The translations under genes were made by a program, and so were the position numbers. Shown in pieces: positions 36,741 through 45,122 of a stretch of 64,000 nt of DNA; the stretch's first letter is position 1; each line of letters begins with the position of its first letter. Under the pieces are notes generated by a model, which was not told the origin of the DNA, made no database searches, and saw only the letters and a program-made list of their open reading frames with translations. Source of the stretch: Comamonadaceae bacterium (GTDB lineage: Bacteria > Pseudomonadota > Gammaproteobacteria > Burkholderiales > Burkholderiaceae_C); contig CANJWZ010000002.1 in the NCBI GenBank assembly GCA_947478725.1, positions 62,001 through 126,000 of the forward strand. The letters are read 5' to 3'.

Positions 36741-38240
36741 TTAACGCGTCGGGCGGATCAACACATATTGCGCCAGATCGCCCCGCCTGAACAGGACATT
36801 GGCGGCTTTGGTCTTGTCCATCTTGGCCAGTGCCGCTTCGAACTCCTTGACATTGGTGATCTCAATGTTGGAAATGGCGATGATCACATCCCCCTCACGC
36901 AAGCCTGCTCTCAAAGCAGCGCCTTCAGCAGTGTCAATCTTCACACCACCCTTGATTTTGAGTTCTTTCTTTTGTGCATCCGTGACTTCGCTCACAGCCA
37001 GACCCAAAACTTGTGCGGGCCCCGCTACTGGGGGCTTGGGCTCTGGCGCGGACGATTTGCGCACGGGCTTTTCAGCTTCTACTTCGGCGACGACGACTGA
37101 CAAGTCCTTGCTCACACCACGCCTGAACACCGTCACCACGGATTTGGTACCGGGTTTGACGTTGCCCACCAAGCGGGGCAGGTCCGTTGATTTTTCGATT
37201 GTCTTACCGTCAAATTTCGTGATGATATCGCCGGCTTCCACGCCTGCTTTGTCTGCGGGTGCACCGGCCTCGACACCTCTGACCAGCGCGCCCTGCGCCT
37301 TGCCAAGACCAATCGATTCAGCGACTTCTTTGCTCACCTGGTCAATCTGAACGCCGATGCGCCCACGCGTGACCCTCCCGGAAGTTCGCAACTGGTCTGA
37401 CACCCGTGTGGCTTCATCCATGGGTATGGCAAATGAAATGCCTTGAAAACCACCTGAGCGTGAATAGATTTGGCTGTTGATGCCCACCACCTCGCCGCGC
37501 ATGTTGATCAGCGGACCGCCAGAATTACCGGGATTGATCGCCACGTCAGTCTGGATAAAAGGAAGATAGTCACCCGTGTCGCGCTGTTTGGCGCTGACGA
37601 TGCCGGCAGTGACGGTGTTCTCCAGGCCGAACGGCGAACCAATCGCCATGACCCACTCACCAACTTTCAGGCGACTGGAGTCACCAATTTTGACGGCCTG
37701 CAGGCCAGCCGCTTCGATCTTCACCACGGCCACGTCGGTACGCTTGTCTGCGCCGATGATTTTGGCCTTGTATTCGCGGTTATCGGTGAGCGTCACGATG
37801 ACCTCGTCAGCGCCCTCAACAACGTGGGCGTTGGTCATCACAAAACCGTCAGATGTCAGGATAAAACCGGATCCCACGCCACGCGGCTGAGCATCTTCCT
37901 GAGGCGCAGGTGAACGCTCTGAGCGGGGGCCGCGCGGCGTGTTGGGTCCCATATTGGGTGGGATAGGAATACCAAACCGGCGAAAGAATTCGAGCATCTG
38001 CTCATCCACGCCGCCGCCACCAGCCGCAGCCGCCTTGACTTTTTCAGAGGTCCGAATGTTGACCACTGACGGCCCTACCTGCTCGACCAGATCGGTGAAG
38101 TCTGGCAGCGTCCTGTTTTGTGCCCAAGCCGACGGGGCAGGCGTCGCCGCCAGCACGGCAGCGACACATAAGGACATCACGGCAACTCTGGAGCGCCATG
38201 AATTTTTCGGGGGTGCAAACATCATCTTCCTCGTCTTCAA
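36741..38240 (-). CDS. mucD: Periplasmic DegP/MucD-type serine endoprotease
   Basis: 499 residues. A signal peptide ends near APSAWAQ. The trypsin-like domain has a complete triad: His139 in MTNAHVVEGAD, Asp169 in KRTDVAVVKIEA and Ser240 in NPGNSGGPLIN. Two PDZ domains follow, about residues 295-385 (GRIGVQIDQVS..., VEAGAPADKAGVEAGDIITKFDG in parts) and 410-495 (LREGDVIIAISN). Quality-control protease of the RpoE envelope-stress regulon. It lies after rpoE-rseA-rseB in the same direction, the MucABD arrangement. Confidence 0.95.
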   Translation of the reverse strand: MKTRKMMFAPPKNSWRSRVAVMSLCVAAVLAATPAPSAWAQNRTLPDFTDLVEQVGPSVVNIRTSEKVKAAAAGGGGVDEQMLEFFRRFGIPIPPNMGPNTPRGPRSERSPAPQEDAQPRGVGSGFILTSDGFVMTNAHVVEGADEVIVTLTDNREYKAKIIGADKRTDVAVVKIEAAGLQAVKIGDSSRLKVGEWVMAIGSPFGLENTVTAGIVSAKQRDTGDYLPFIQTDVAINPGNSGGPLINMRGEVVGINSQIYSRSGGFQGISFAIPMDEATRVSDQLRTSGRVTRGRIGVQIDQVSKEVAESIGLGKAQGALVRGVEAGAPADKAGVEAGDIITKFDGKTIEKSTDLPRLVGNVKPGTKSVVTVFRRGVSKDLSVVVAEVEAEKPVRKSSAPEPKPPVAGPAQVLGLAVSEVTDAQKKELKIKGGVKIDTAEGAALRAGLREGDVIIAISNIEITNVKEFEAALAKMDKTKAANVLFRRGDLAQYVLIRPTR

Positions 38241-38260
38241 GTGGTTTTAAATTCAGACAA

Positions 38261-39283
38261 CTATTTTTTACGCTCAAGGCCATTGGCAAACTGCTTGAGG
38301 GTGACCATCGGCACCTCGCCCATGGCCGTCAACCAGTAACTGCCGATGTGCCGCGTCAGGGTATGGGTTGCCCCCATGGACGTGCCAGACTCTTTGGTGT
38401 GACGCTGGCGGTCGTAAGACTCCACAAACAGCGACACCGATGCCAGCCCATCCGAAAACACCCAGTGCATCGAGTCTTCTGCAAGGGATGCAGCGCCTGC
38501 CGGTGCAGACCGCTTGTAGCAGCTGATGGGTTTGAATCCAGCCACCGATGAAGGCAAATACCAGCCTTGTGCGCTGGCTGTTGTCTTGACAATCGTGGGG
38601 TGTTCCGCGCGCAAGCCCTCCACCTTACCCATCATCTGAAGCAGTTTTTCCATCTTCACAGGCGCGTCCATCAGGAGCTCCGAAAACGCAGCCTGCTCAA
38701 GCACCCGGCCATCGACGTCGAGTGTCTGCAATTTCACCACCAGACCTTTTTTTTGCTCTGTCCAGACACGGTAGCCAAAGCGCATGGCATCTTTGGACAC
38801 CAGAACAGCAACGTCGGCATCCACCCCCGCAACGCGCTCAGTGCCTTCGAGTTTGAGTTTATAAAAGTCAGAAATGCGGTGATCGGAAGACTGAACAATC
38901 TCGGGAAACGAGTTCAAGGCTTCACGTTTTTCATGGCGTACCAGCTTTTGGTCGGGCAGAAAAGTCACGACCTGCTCGTTGTGCCGAAAAGTTGAACGCG
39001 GCGCGCCCGTCAGGGTTTCGACTCGCTCGGTTTGCTGCCCCGCCTCACAGACGTGCCAGATTTTTGCGCTTTGCAGCTGACCGCCCGACGAAACCACATA
39101 AGTTCCGATATAGGCGCGGTTTTTGGAAGCCTCATGCATGCGGCGCAGCCACTCATTGAGGTCTTTGGCGTCCTGAACCGTAGCGACGGACTGGCTTGAG
39201 CCAAGAGCTTGGGATGCTACTAATTCAGGAGCTACTAGAACAGAAAATACAAGGGATAAAGAAATAAATGACCGGTAAAACAT
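38261..39283 (-). CDS. rseB: Sigma-E regulatory protein RseB/MucB
   Basis: 340 residues with a signal peptide. The N-terminal LolA-like domain (LNEWLRRMHEASKNRAYIGT, IWHVCEAGQQTERVETLTGAPR in part, VVTFLPDQKLVRHEKRE) and the C-terminal domain (PSSVAGFKPISCYKRSAP, HWVFSDGLASVSLFVE) match MucB/RseB, which binds RseA in the periplasm and shields it from proteolysis. The signal-peptide end (APELVAS) is encoded by an antisense copy of the dispersed element, so the cleavage region has been rebuilt. Confidence 0.93.
   Translation of the reverse strand: MFYRSFISLSLVFSVLVAPELVASQALGSSQSVATVQDAKDLNEWLRRMHEASKNRAYIGTYVVSSGGQLQSAKIWHVCEAGQQTERVETLTGAPRSTFRHNEQVVTFLPDQKLVRHEKREALNSFPEIVQSSDHRISDFYKLKLEGTERVAGVDADVAVLVSKDAMRFGYRVWTEQKKGLVVKLQTLDVDGRVLEQAAFSELLMDAPVKMEKLLQMMGKVEGLRAEHPTIVKTTASAQGWYLPSSVAGFKPISCYKRSAPAGAASLAEDSMHWVFSDGLASVSLFVESYDRQRHTKESGTSMGATHTLTRHIGSYWLTAMGEVPMVTLKQFANGLERKK
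39212..39240 (+). repeat. Dispersed element, copy I (partial), in the rseB signal-peptide region
   Basis: GGATGCTACTAATTCAGGAG, then CTACTAG on the plus strand, antisense to rseB. Read through rseB it gives VAPELVAS. It matches the 5' part of copies H and K. Confidence 0.65.
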
Positions 39284-39320
39284 GGATTTTTAGTGACGTT
39301 GAGGCGGCTTGGACGCAGTT

Positions 39321-39917
39321 TCACCGACCCGATGAAAGGGGCGCTTCAAAACCAGCATGGCGCACAAAACCTGAAGGCACCTGCAAGGTGCTTGCGCCCA
39401 TCTGCTTGTGAGCAGAAAGCAGCTCCTCAAGCCTTGCGTCTCGAATCATGGGCCCTTCTGGCAAAGCTGTCACCAGGGTTGCGGCCCTGGTGTCTTGAGC
39501 CATCTGCGGCAAAGAAGTGCCAATGGACGGTCCTGTCAGCGTCCAAGCCAATACAGCAACAGCACCCAGGCCGGCGAAGCCGGCCAGCAGCTTCCAGCGG
39601 AATTGCTGGTCGTTGGCAGCTTGAACTGCCGAAGCGGCTACTGGGCTACTCGTTATCACCGCCGGTGTAGCAAGCGGGTCAACAACCTCATGACTCAAGC
39701 GCGTAATGAGACGCTGAAGGAATGCTGGATCCGCCCCGACAACCGCCGCAGACGACGAGCTCCGCAGCACTTCGCCAATCACGTGGTAACAGTTCCAGTC
39801 ACTGTAAAGAGTGTGGCCGCCTTCAATCGGCAAGTTTGCAAGCGCGCCATCAGAGCCTTGCTGTCCGTCAAAAAGGGCGGAAAGCATTTCGTGGCCCGAG
39901 CTGTCTTGTGTTGTCAT
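39321..39917 (-). CDS. rseA: Anti-sigma-E factor RseA/MucA
   Basis: 198 residues. Start ATG at 39917; the open frame upstream continues into the rpoE end region and is not homologous. The N-terminal cytoplasmic anti-sigma part reads MLSALFDGQQ and TLYSDWNCYHVIGEVLRS, as in the RseA N-domain. One membrane segment lies near residues 105-125 (LLAGFAGLGAVAVLAWTL), followed by a periplasmic tail. It binds and holds RpoE at the membrane until regulated proteolysis. Adjacent to rpoE (47 bases) and rseB (37 bases). Confidence 0.9.
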   Translation of the reverse strand: MTTQDSSGHEMLSALFDGQQGSDGALANLPIEGGHTLYSDWNCYHVIGEVLRSSSSAAVVGADPAFLQRLITRLSHEVVDPLATPAVITSSPVAASAVQAANDQQFRWKLLAGFAGLGAVAVLAWTLTGPSIGTSLPQMAQDTRAATLVTALPEGPMIRDARLEELLSAHKQMGASTLQVPSGFVRHAGFEAPLSSGR

Positions 39918-39963
39918 GATGAGCAGTTTTTTATCGTTCAATGTCAGTCTATCGCGAGCCAAT

Positions 39964-40599
39964 TTACCAGCGCTTGCCTGCCTGGTTTTCAAGCAAAGGC
40001 TTGACCTTTTGAGAAATCGCTTCTCTCGCCCGGAAAATCCGGGATCGCACGGTGCCGATAGGGCAGTTCATGGTTTCGGCTATTTCCTCGTAACTCAGAC
40101 CTTCAATTTCGCGCAGGGTCACTGCCATCCGCAAATCTTCAGGCAAGGCTTCAAGCGCCATGTTGATAATTTGTGCTATTTCCTTGCTTGCGAGCACCGC
40201 ATCAGGTGTCTCCGAGCTGGTTAGTTCGTTCTTAAAGTGCAAAGTTTCATTTTCATCATCAGATTTGAAAGAATTTTCCGAAACCGTCGGGTTACGTTTC
40301 AAGTCCATCAGGGCTTTTTTGGCAGTATTGATGGCGATCCGGTACAGCCAGGTGTAGAACTGCGCCTCGCCCCGAAACTGTGCCAGCGCCCGGTACGCCC
40401 GGATAAAGGTTTCCTGGGCGATGTCTTCGACCAAATCAACATCACGCACCATGCGGCCAATCAGGCGCTGAATGCGCCGCTGGTATTTGATGACCAGCAA
40501 CTCAAATGCTTTTTGATCTCCGGCGACCGTTCTCTCAACCAGCAAAGCATCACTGTCTGGCGGTGCATCAGCAGGCGACTGTTCGCGACCGCCAGTCAT
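39964..40599 (-). CDS. rpoE: ECF sigma factor RpoE/AlgU
   Basis: 211 residues. Region 2 is visible as DQKAFELLVIKYQRRIQRLI and DLVEDIAQETFIRAYRALAQF, region 4 as ALPEDLRMAVTLREIEGLSY and IAETMNCPIGTVRSRIFRAR. Directs transcription of envelope-stress genes and usually its own operon. Overlaps the upstream small membrane protein gene by ATGA and is followed by rseA, rseB and mucD. The N-terminus is about 15 residues longer than in E. coli RpoE. Confidence 0.96.
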   Translation of the reverse strand: MTGGREQSPADAPPDSDALLVERTVAGDQKAFELLVIKYQRRIQRLIGRMVRDVDLVEDIAQETFIRAYRALAQFRGEAQFYTWLYRIAINTAKKALMDLKRNPTVSENSFKSDDENETLHFKNELTSSETPDAVLASKEIAQIINMALEALPEDLRMAVTLREIEGLSYEEIAETMNCPIGTVRSRIFRAREAISQKVKPLLENQAGKRW

Positions 40600-41054
40600 G
40601 CTGAGGCGGTCAGATCAGCGGTGGTCCGGTGCGGCGAATAAATAGCACGTCGCAAGTCCATCCAACGCTCGGGAAAGGTGCCACGTTCAACCCAAAGCCA
40701 GAGCTTGGCGTTTGCATGATTCTTGATGTGCAGCAAGACAATATGCTGAAAATCAGCAGCAACAAATACCTCATACTCTGCGGTACCCACCTGATAGGCC
40801 AGACTCTCCCAATGCCAGCATTGGCCATCCCAAACGAGCTGGCCAATGGGTGAGGATTTCATGCCGAAAATACCGGCCAGGCCAGACGCTGCCAACGCGC
40901 CGATACCAAGAAGCAAAGCCATGTTGCTGTTTGGGCTGAGCCAAACCCAGCGGACTAGCACAACGAGTACTGCAAACCACACCACCCCATAAATCAGCGC
41001 CTGCACAGGCGAGCGCCTGAGCGGATAAGTGACGGGCGGGGCGTTGTGGTTCAA
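40596..41054 (-). CDS. Small membrane protein, YgfX-like architecture
   Basis: 152 residues: two adjacent membrane segments (residues about 17-38 and 45-62), then a soluble part of about 85 residues that ends LWLWVERGTFPERWMDLRRA. This layout, and the W-rich ...ERW.DLRRA end, resembles YgfX/CptA-like proteins, but I am not certain. It lies between fabF and rpoE, overlapping rpoE by ATGA, and 14 bases after fabF, so it is cotranscribed with the sigma factor operon. Confidence 0.7.
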   Translation of the reverse strand: MNHNAPPVTYPLRRSPVQALIYGVVWFAVLVVLVRWVWLSPNSNMALLLGIGALAASGLAGIFGMKSSPIGQLVWDGQCWHWESLAYQVGTAEYEVFVAADFQHIVLLHIKNHANAKLWLWVERGTFPERWMDLRRAIYSPHRTTADLTASA

Positions 41055-41068
41055 GCGCTGTTGACAGA

Positions 41069-42313
41069 TCAGACGCGTTTGAACACCAGCGAACCGTTGG
41101 TGCCACCAAAACCAAAGTTGTTTTTGACGGCCACATTGACGACAGCATCACGGGCCGTGTTGGCGCAAAAGTCCAGATCACATTCAGTATCTTGACTAAA
41201 GATATTGATGGTCGGGGGAATCTTTTGATGGTGCAGCGCCAGCACGGTGTAAACAGACTCTATGCCGCCCGCACCACCGAGCAAATGCCCGGTCATGGAC
41301 TTGGTGGAGCTGACCACCATCTTTTTAGCATGGCCGCCGAAGGCCGCTTTGATGGCGTTGCTTTCGTTAATGTCTCCCAGCGGTGTGGATGTTCCATGCG
41401 CATTGAGGTAGTCGACTGAATCTGCATTCAATCCTGCATTGCGCACAGCAGACAGCATGGCCCGACGGGGGCCGTCCATGTTGGGCGCGGTGATATGGCC
41501 GGCATCAGCACTCATGCCAAACCCGGCAAGCTCGGCATAAATCTTGGCGCCCCGCGCCTTGGCGTGTTCATACTCTTCCAGCACCATCATGCCGGCGCCT
41601 TCGCCCAGCACAAATCCATCGCGGTCTTTGTCCCACGGGCGGCTGGCCGTTTTAGGGTCGTCGTTACGGGTTGACAAGGCACGCATGGCCGCAAAGCCGC
41701 CAATGCCGAGCGGAGAAACGGTTGCTTCGGCGCCGCCTGCAATCATCACATCCGCGTCACCGTATTCAATCATGCGTCCGGCATCGCCGATGCAATGCAG
41801 GCCCGTGGTGCAAGCCGTGACGATGGCGATGTTAGGACCTTTGAAACCAAATTTCATCGACACATGCCCCGCAATCATGTTGATGATCGAACCGGGTACA
41901 AAAAATGGCGTGATCCGGCGTGGCCCCCGGCTGGTCAGGTCTGCGTGGGTGTTCTCAATCAGCGGCAGGCCGCCAATGCCTGAACCGATCACGCAGCCGA
42001 TGCGCACGGCCTCATCTTCGCTCAACGCCTCGCCTGTTTTCAACCCACTGTCAGCGACTGCCTGGCAAGCAGCGGCCAAGCCATAGTGGATAAAGGTATC
42101 CATGTGGCGGGCCTCTTTTTCAGAGATGTAATCCGCGATGGCAAAACCCTTGACCTCGCCAGCGATTTTGCAAGTCGAGGCAGATGCGTCAAATTTGGTG
42201 ATCAGGTCGATACCAGACTGTCCAGCCAGCAGACTGGACCAGTTTTCGGCAACGGTGTTCCCAATCGGGCTGATACAGCCCAGACCTGTCACTACAACGC
42301 GGCGACGATTCAT
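41069..42313 (-). CDS. fabF: 3-oxoacyl-[ACP] synthase II
   Basis: 414 residues, thiolase-fold condensing enzyme. Catalytic Cys in [14 protein letters not shown], His in [13 protein letters not shown], and Lys/His in [17 protein letters not shown]; the family start [15 protein letters not shown] is intact. It elongates acyl-ACP, including the temperature-dependent C16:1 to C18:1 step. It lies downstream of acpP behind a strong hairpin that probably attenuates transcription. Confidence 0.97.
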   Translation of the reverse strand: MNRRRVVVTGLGCISPIGNTVAENWSSLLAGQSGIDLITKFDASASTCKIAGEVKGFAIADYISEKEARHMDTFIHYGLAAACQAVADSGLKTGEALSEDEAVRIGCVIGSGIGGLPLIENTHADLTSRGPRRITPFFVPGSIINMIAGHVSMKFGFKGPNIAIVTACTTGLHCIGDAGRMIEYGDADVMIAGGAEATVSPLGIGGFAAMRALSTRNDDPKTASRPWDKDRDGFVLGEGAGMMVLEEYEHAKARGAKIYAELAGFGMSADAGHITAPNMDGPRRAMLSAVRNAGLNADSVDYLNAHGTSTPLGDINESNAIKAAFGGHAKKMVVSSTKSMTGHLLGGAGGIESVYTVLALHHQKIPPTINIFSQDTECDLDFCANTARDAVVNVAVKNNFGFGGTNGSLVFKRV

Positions 42314-42347
42314 TCGCAGATCCTCAAATTACACCTGAAAAGATTGC

Positions 42348-42371
42348 AAAAAAGCCCCGGACGGGGCTTTT
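42348..42371 (-). terminator. Hairpin with T-run between acpP and fabF
   Basis: AAAAGCCCCG-TC-CGGGGCTTTTTT on the minus strand: a 10-bp stem with T-run, only 35 bases before the fabF ATG. Likely a partial terminator that gives more acpP than fabF mRNA. The plus strand also has a shorter T-run. Confidence 0.85.
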
Positions 42372-42392
42372 GAAGCAGGGGAAGCAGACGCC

Positions 42393-42668
<276 letters not shown>

Positions 42669-42777
42669 TTAGCGCGTTAGAGGCGATGCTCTCTGCACCG
42701 GGGGGTGAATACTGAGCCAGACGGATAAAAGCCAGCACCAGTGTGGAAAAGTTGGTTCGTTTTTTACCACTTCCAGC

Positions 42778-43524
42778 TTACATGTACATGCCGCCGTTCA
42801 CATGAATTTCCTGTCCAGTCACATAAGACGCTTGCGGACTGGCTAGAAAAGCAACGGCATGGGCGACATCCTGCGGCTTGCCAAGATGGCCCAGAGGAAT
42901 TTGTGCCAGCAGATTTTTTTGCTGCTCCTGACTGAGGCCAGCCGTCATGTCGGTTTCAATGAAACCGGGTGCTATACAGTTGACCGTGATGTGTCGCGAC
43001 CCCAGCTCTCTAGCCAGCGCCCGCGTCATGCCTGCCACACCTGCTTTGGCTGCGGCGTAATTTGACTGCCCGGCATTGCCCGAGCTGCCAACCACAGATG
43101 TGATGTTGATGATCCGACCGTAGCGCTGCTTCATCATGGTGCGCATGACTGCGCGGCTCATCCGGAAGACGGCCTTCAAATTGGTGTCCATCACCGCATC
43201 CCAGTCGTCGTCTTTCAGGCGCATGGCCAGCATATCGCGGGTAATGCCGGCATTGTTGACCAGCACCTGCAGGCCACCTTGTTCTTTCGTGATGGTCTCG
43301 ATCAGCGCCTCACAGGCAGCACCGTCGTTCACGTTCAAGGTCTTGCCGGCGCAACCGGGGTAAGCAGCCAAGGCCTCGTTGATCTTGACAGCGCCCGCAT
43401 CGCTGGTCGCCGTTCCGATCACTTTCAGGCCTTTTTGGGCCAGCTCCAGAGCAATGGCTGCGCCGATGCCGCGCGTTGCGCCAGTGACCAGCGCAATTTG
43501 ACCTTCAAACTTGATATCGCTCAT
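42778..43524 (-). CDS. fabG: 3-oxoacyl-[ACP] reductase
   Basis: 248 residues, classical SDR. NADPH-binding ALVTGATRGIGAAIALELA, NNAG (VLVNNAGITRD), catalytic Ser in NITSVVGSSGNAG and Tyr-x3-Lys in SNYAAAKAGVAGM. It reduces beta-ketoacyl-ACP. Its start overlaps the fabD stop by ATGA. Confidence 0.97.
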   Translation of the reverse strand: MSDIKFEGQIALVTGATRGIGAAIALELAQKGLKVIGTATSDAGAVKINEALAAYPGCAGKTLNVNDGAACEALIETITKEQGGLQVLVNNAGITRDMLAMRLKDDDWDAVMDTNLKAVFRMSRAVMRTMMKQRYGRIINITSVVGSSGNAGQSNYAAAKAGVAGMTRALARELGSRHITVNCIAPGFIETDMTAGLSQEQQKNLLAQIPLGHLGKPQDVAHAVAFLASPQASYVTGQEIHVNGGMYM

Positions 43525-44492
43525 ACCAGCAATTCTTTCATTTGGGCCATAGAGGCGGGGTCAAACAAAGGGGCTCCTGTCAAGTCAGCATCGATTCTCT
43601 TGACCAGACCCGCCAGTACCTTGCCCGGCCCACATTCAACAACATGGCTGACACCACGTGCTTTGATGGCCTGGACACATTCCACCCAGCGCACAGCACC
43701 AAAAGCCTGGCGGTACAAGGCATCGCGAATCCCCGCTGCATCGGTTTGCACCGCCACGTCAATATTGTTGATCAGCGGAATTTGCAGGGCGGCAAAGGAG
43801 GTTTCCGCCAGTTTTTCTTGAAGCTTTTCGGCAGCGGGCTTCATCAGGCTGGAGTGAAATGGCGCGGAGACCTGAAGCAGCAAGGCGCGTTTGGCGCCTT
43901 CGGCTTTGAGCAGTTCGCAGGCCTTGTCGACAGCGGCCTTGCTGCCTGCAATCACGGTTTGCAGCGGATCGTTGAAATTAACAGCCTCCACCACTTCGCC
44001 ATTTTGCAAACCAAACTCTGCGGTAGCCCCAGTAATACCTGCGCAAACAGCTATTATTTTCGAAGCATCCAAACCCAAAATGGCCGCCATCGCACCTGCG
44101 CCTACGGGCACGGCGTCTTGCATGGCCTGGGCCCTGAAGCGCACCAGCGGGGCGGCTTGCGCCAATGTCAATGCGCCGCTGGCCACCAAAGCTGCGTATT
44201 CGCCAAGCGAATGCCCGGCAACGCACACCGGCGCCACACCTGCCTCGGCCATCCACACCCGATAAGCCGCAACACCCGCCACCAACATCACGGGCTGGGT
44301 ATTGGTCGTCAGCGCCAGATCTTCTTTGGGGCCCTCTTTAATCAATCGGCTCACATCCTGCCCCAGCGCATCAGATGCCTCTTGCAATGTGTGGGCGACC
44401 GCAGGGTGATCGCCCCAGGCATCCAACATACCGACCGATTGAGAGCCTTGACCCGGAAATACAAAAGCAAATGGTTTCAACAAAATCTCCAA
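43521..44492 (-). CDS. fabD: Malonyl-CoA:ACP transacylase
   Basis: 323 residues. FPGQGSQSVGML at the N-terminus, nucleophile Ser in VAGHSLGEYAALVASG, and a second-site His in VSAPFHSSLMKPA. Loads malonyl groups on ACP. Residues about 142-156 (SKIIAVCAGITGAT) are encoded by a sense copy of the dispersed element, replacing a helix segment just after the conserved AAILGLD. The next gene upstream ends directly before the fabD start. Confidence 0.96.
   Translation of the reverse strand: MEILLKPFAFVFPGQGSQSVGMLDAWGDHPAVAHTLQEASDALGQDVSRLIKEGPKEDLALTTNTQPVMLVAGVAAYRVWMAEAGVAPVCVAGHSLGEYAALVASGALTLAQAAPLVRFRAQAMQDAVPVGAGAMAAILGLDASKIIAVCAGITGATAEFGLQNGEVVEAVNFNDPLQTVIAGSKAAVDKACELLKAEGAKRALLLQVSAPFHSSLMKPAAEKLQEKLAETSFAALQIPLINNIDVAVQTDAAGIRDALYRQAFGAVRWVECVQAIKARGVSHVVECGPGKVLAGLVKRIDADLTGAPLFDPASMAQMKELLV
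44023..44066 (-). repeat. Dispersed element, copy J, in frame within fabD
   Basis: On the minus strand GCTTCGAAAATAATAGCTGT, then TTGCGCAGGTATTACTGGGG and CTAC. Aligns with copy D in trpF at most positions and uses the same reading phase (AAA ATA ATA GCT GTT TGC). Confidence 0.8.
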
Positions 44493-45122
44493 TTAACGCC
44501 AGCGTCTGAATGCTGTTTGCATGCATTTTATGAAAACAAAACACAGCGCATACATCGACAACCAGGGGTCCAGCAAATAGTCCCACAGATTGCCTGACTC
44601 CATCAAGCCGAAGCTCCAGGCCAGCAGTGCCATCACCACCAGCGCCGGCGCGACGCGCAAGCCTTGAGCCCAGCAAACCGCACACAGTGCCAGCAAGCTC
44701 AGCAGCATGCCCCACGAACCCCAACCCGGGCGATAGGCGTCCCAGTCACCCCAACCCAATGCCAGCGGATAAAGAAACAAGGCTGCCACAGCAAGCAATG
44801 ACATCACCGTTGTTTGCTCGCGCTTGGGGATGGCATGCCATTTCAGCGCCAGTTGGCAGATACGCCAGACCGCCAACATCACCAGACAGATACTCACATC
44901 GCCGGAGACGCCCCTGACATAAGCCACAACGGGTATGCCGGACGTGCCAGTCGGTATCCACAGCAGCACAAAACAAAACCCGGCCAGCACTTTGACCCAC
45001 ACCGCTCGCCCATCCGCGCCGCGCCACGCACCCAGCAATGCGATCAGTCCGGCACACAGCACCACGCTGATGCCGAGCAAGGCAAACGCATCAGTCAAGC
45101 GCGGCATGGTCCATCCAGACAT
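44493..45122 (-). CDS. Multi-pass membrane protein of unknown function in the fab operon
   Basis: About 209 residues with six or so hydrophobic segments (for example LLGISVVLCAGLIALLGAW, VLAGFCFVLLWIPTG, LLAVAALFLYPLALGWGDW). No catalytic motif recognised. It overlaps the end of the sialidase-like gene by about 32 bases if it starts at ATG 45122 (MSGWTMPRL), or about 17 if at 45107. It ends one base before the fabD start. The overlap with the sialidase-like gene suggests the two act together; fatty-acid operons do not normally contain them. Confidence 0.75.
   Translation of the reverse strand: MSGWTMPRLTDAFALLGISVVLCAGLIALLGAWRGADGRAVWVKVLAGFCFVLLWIPTGTSGIPVVAYVRGVSGDVSICLVMLAVWRICQLALKWHAIPKREQTTVMSLLAVAALFLYPLALGWGDWDAYRPGWGSWGMLLSLLALCAVCWAQGLRVAPALVVMALLAWSFGLMESGNLWDYLLDPWLSMYALCFVFIKCMQTAFRRWR

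Noticed and set aside
43542-44597. 351-codon plus-strand frame opposite fabD
   Set aside because: Shadow of fabD, rich in His/Gln/Arg, crossing the fabD gene boundary.
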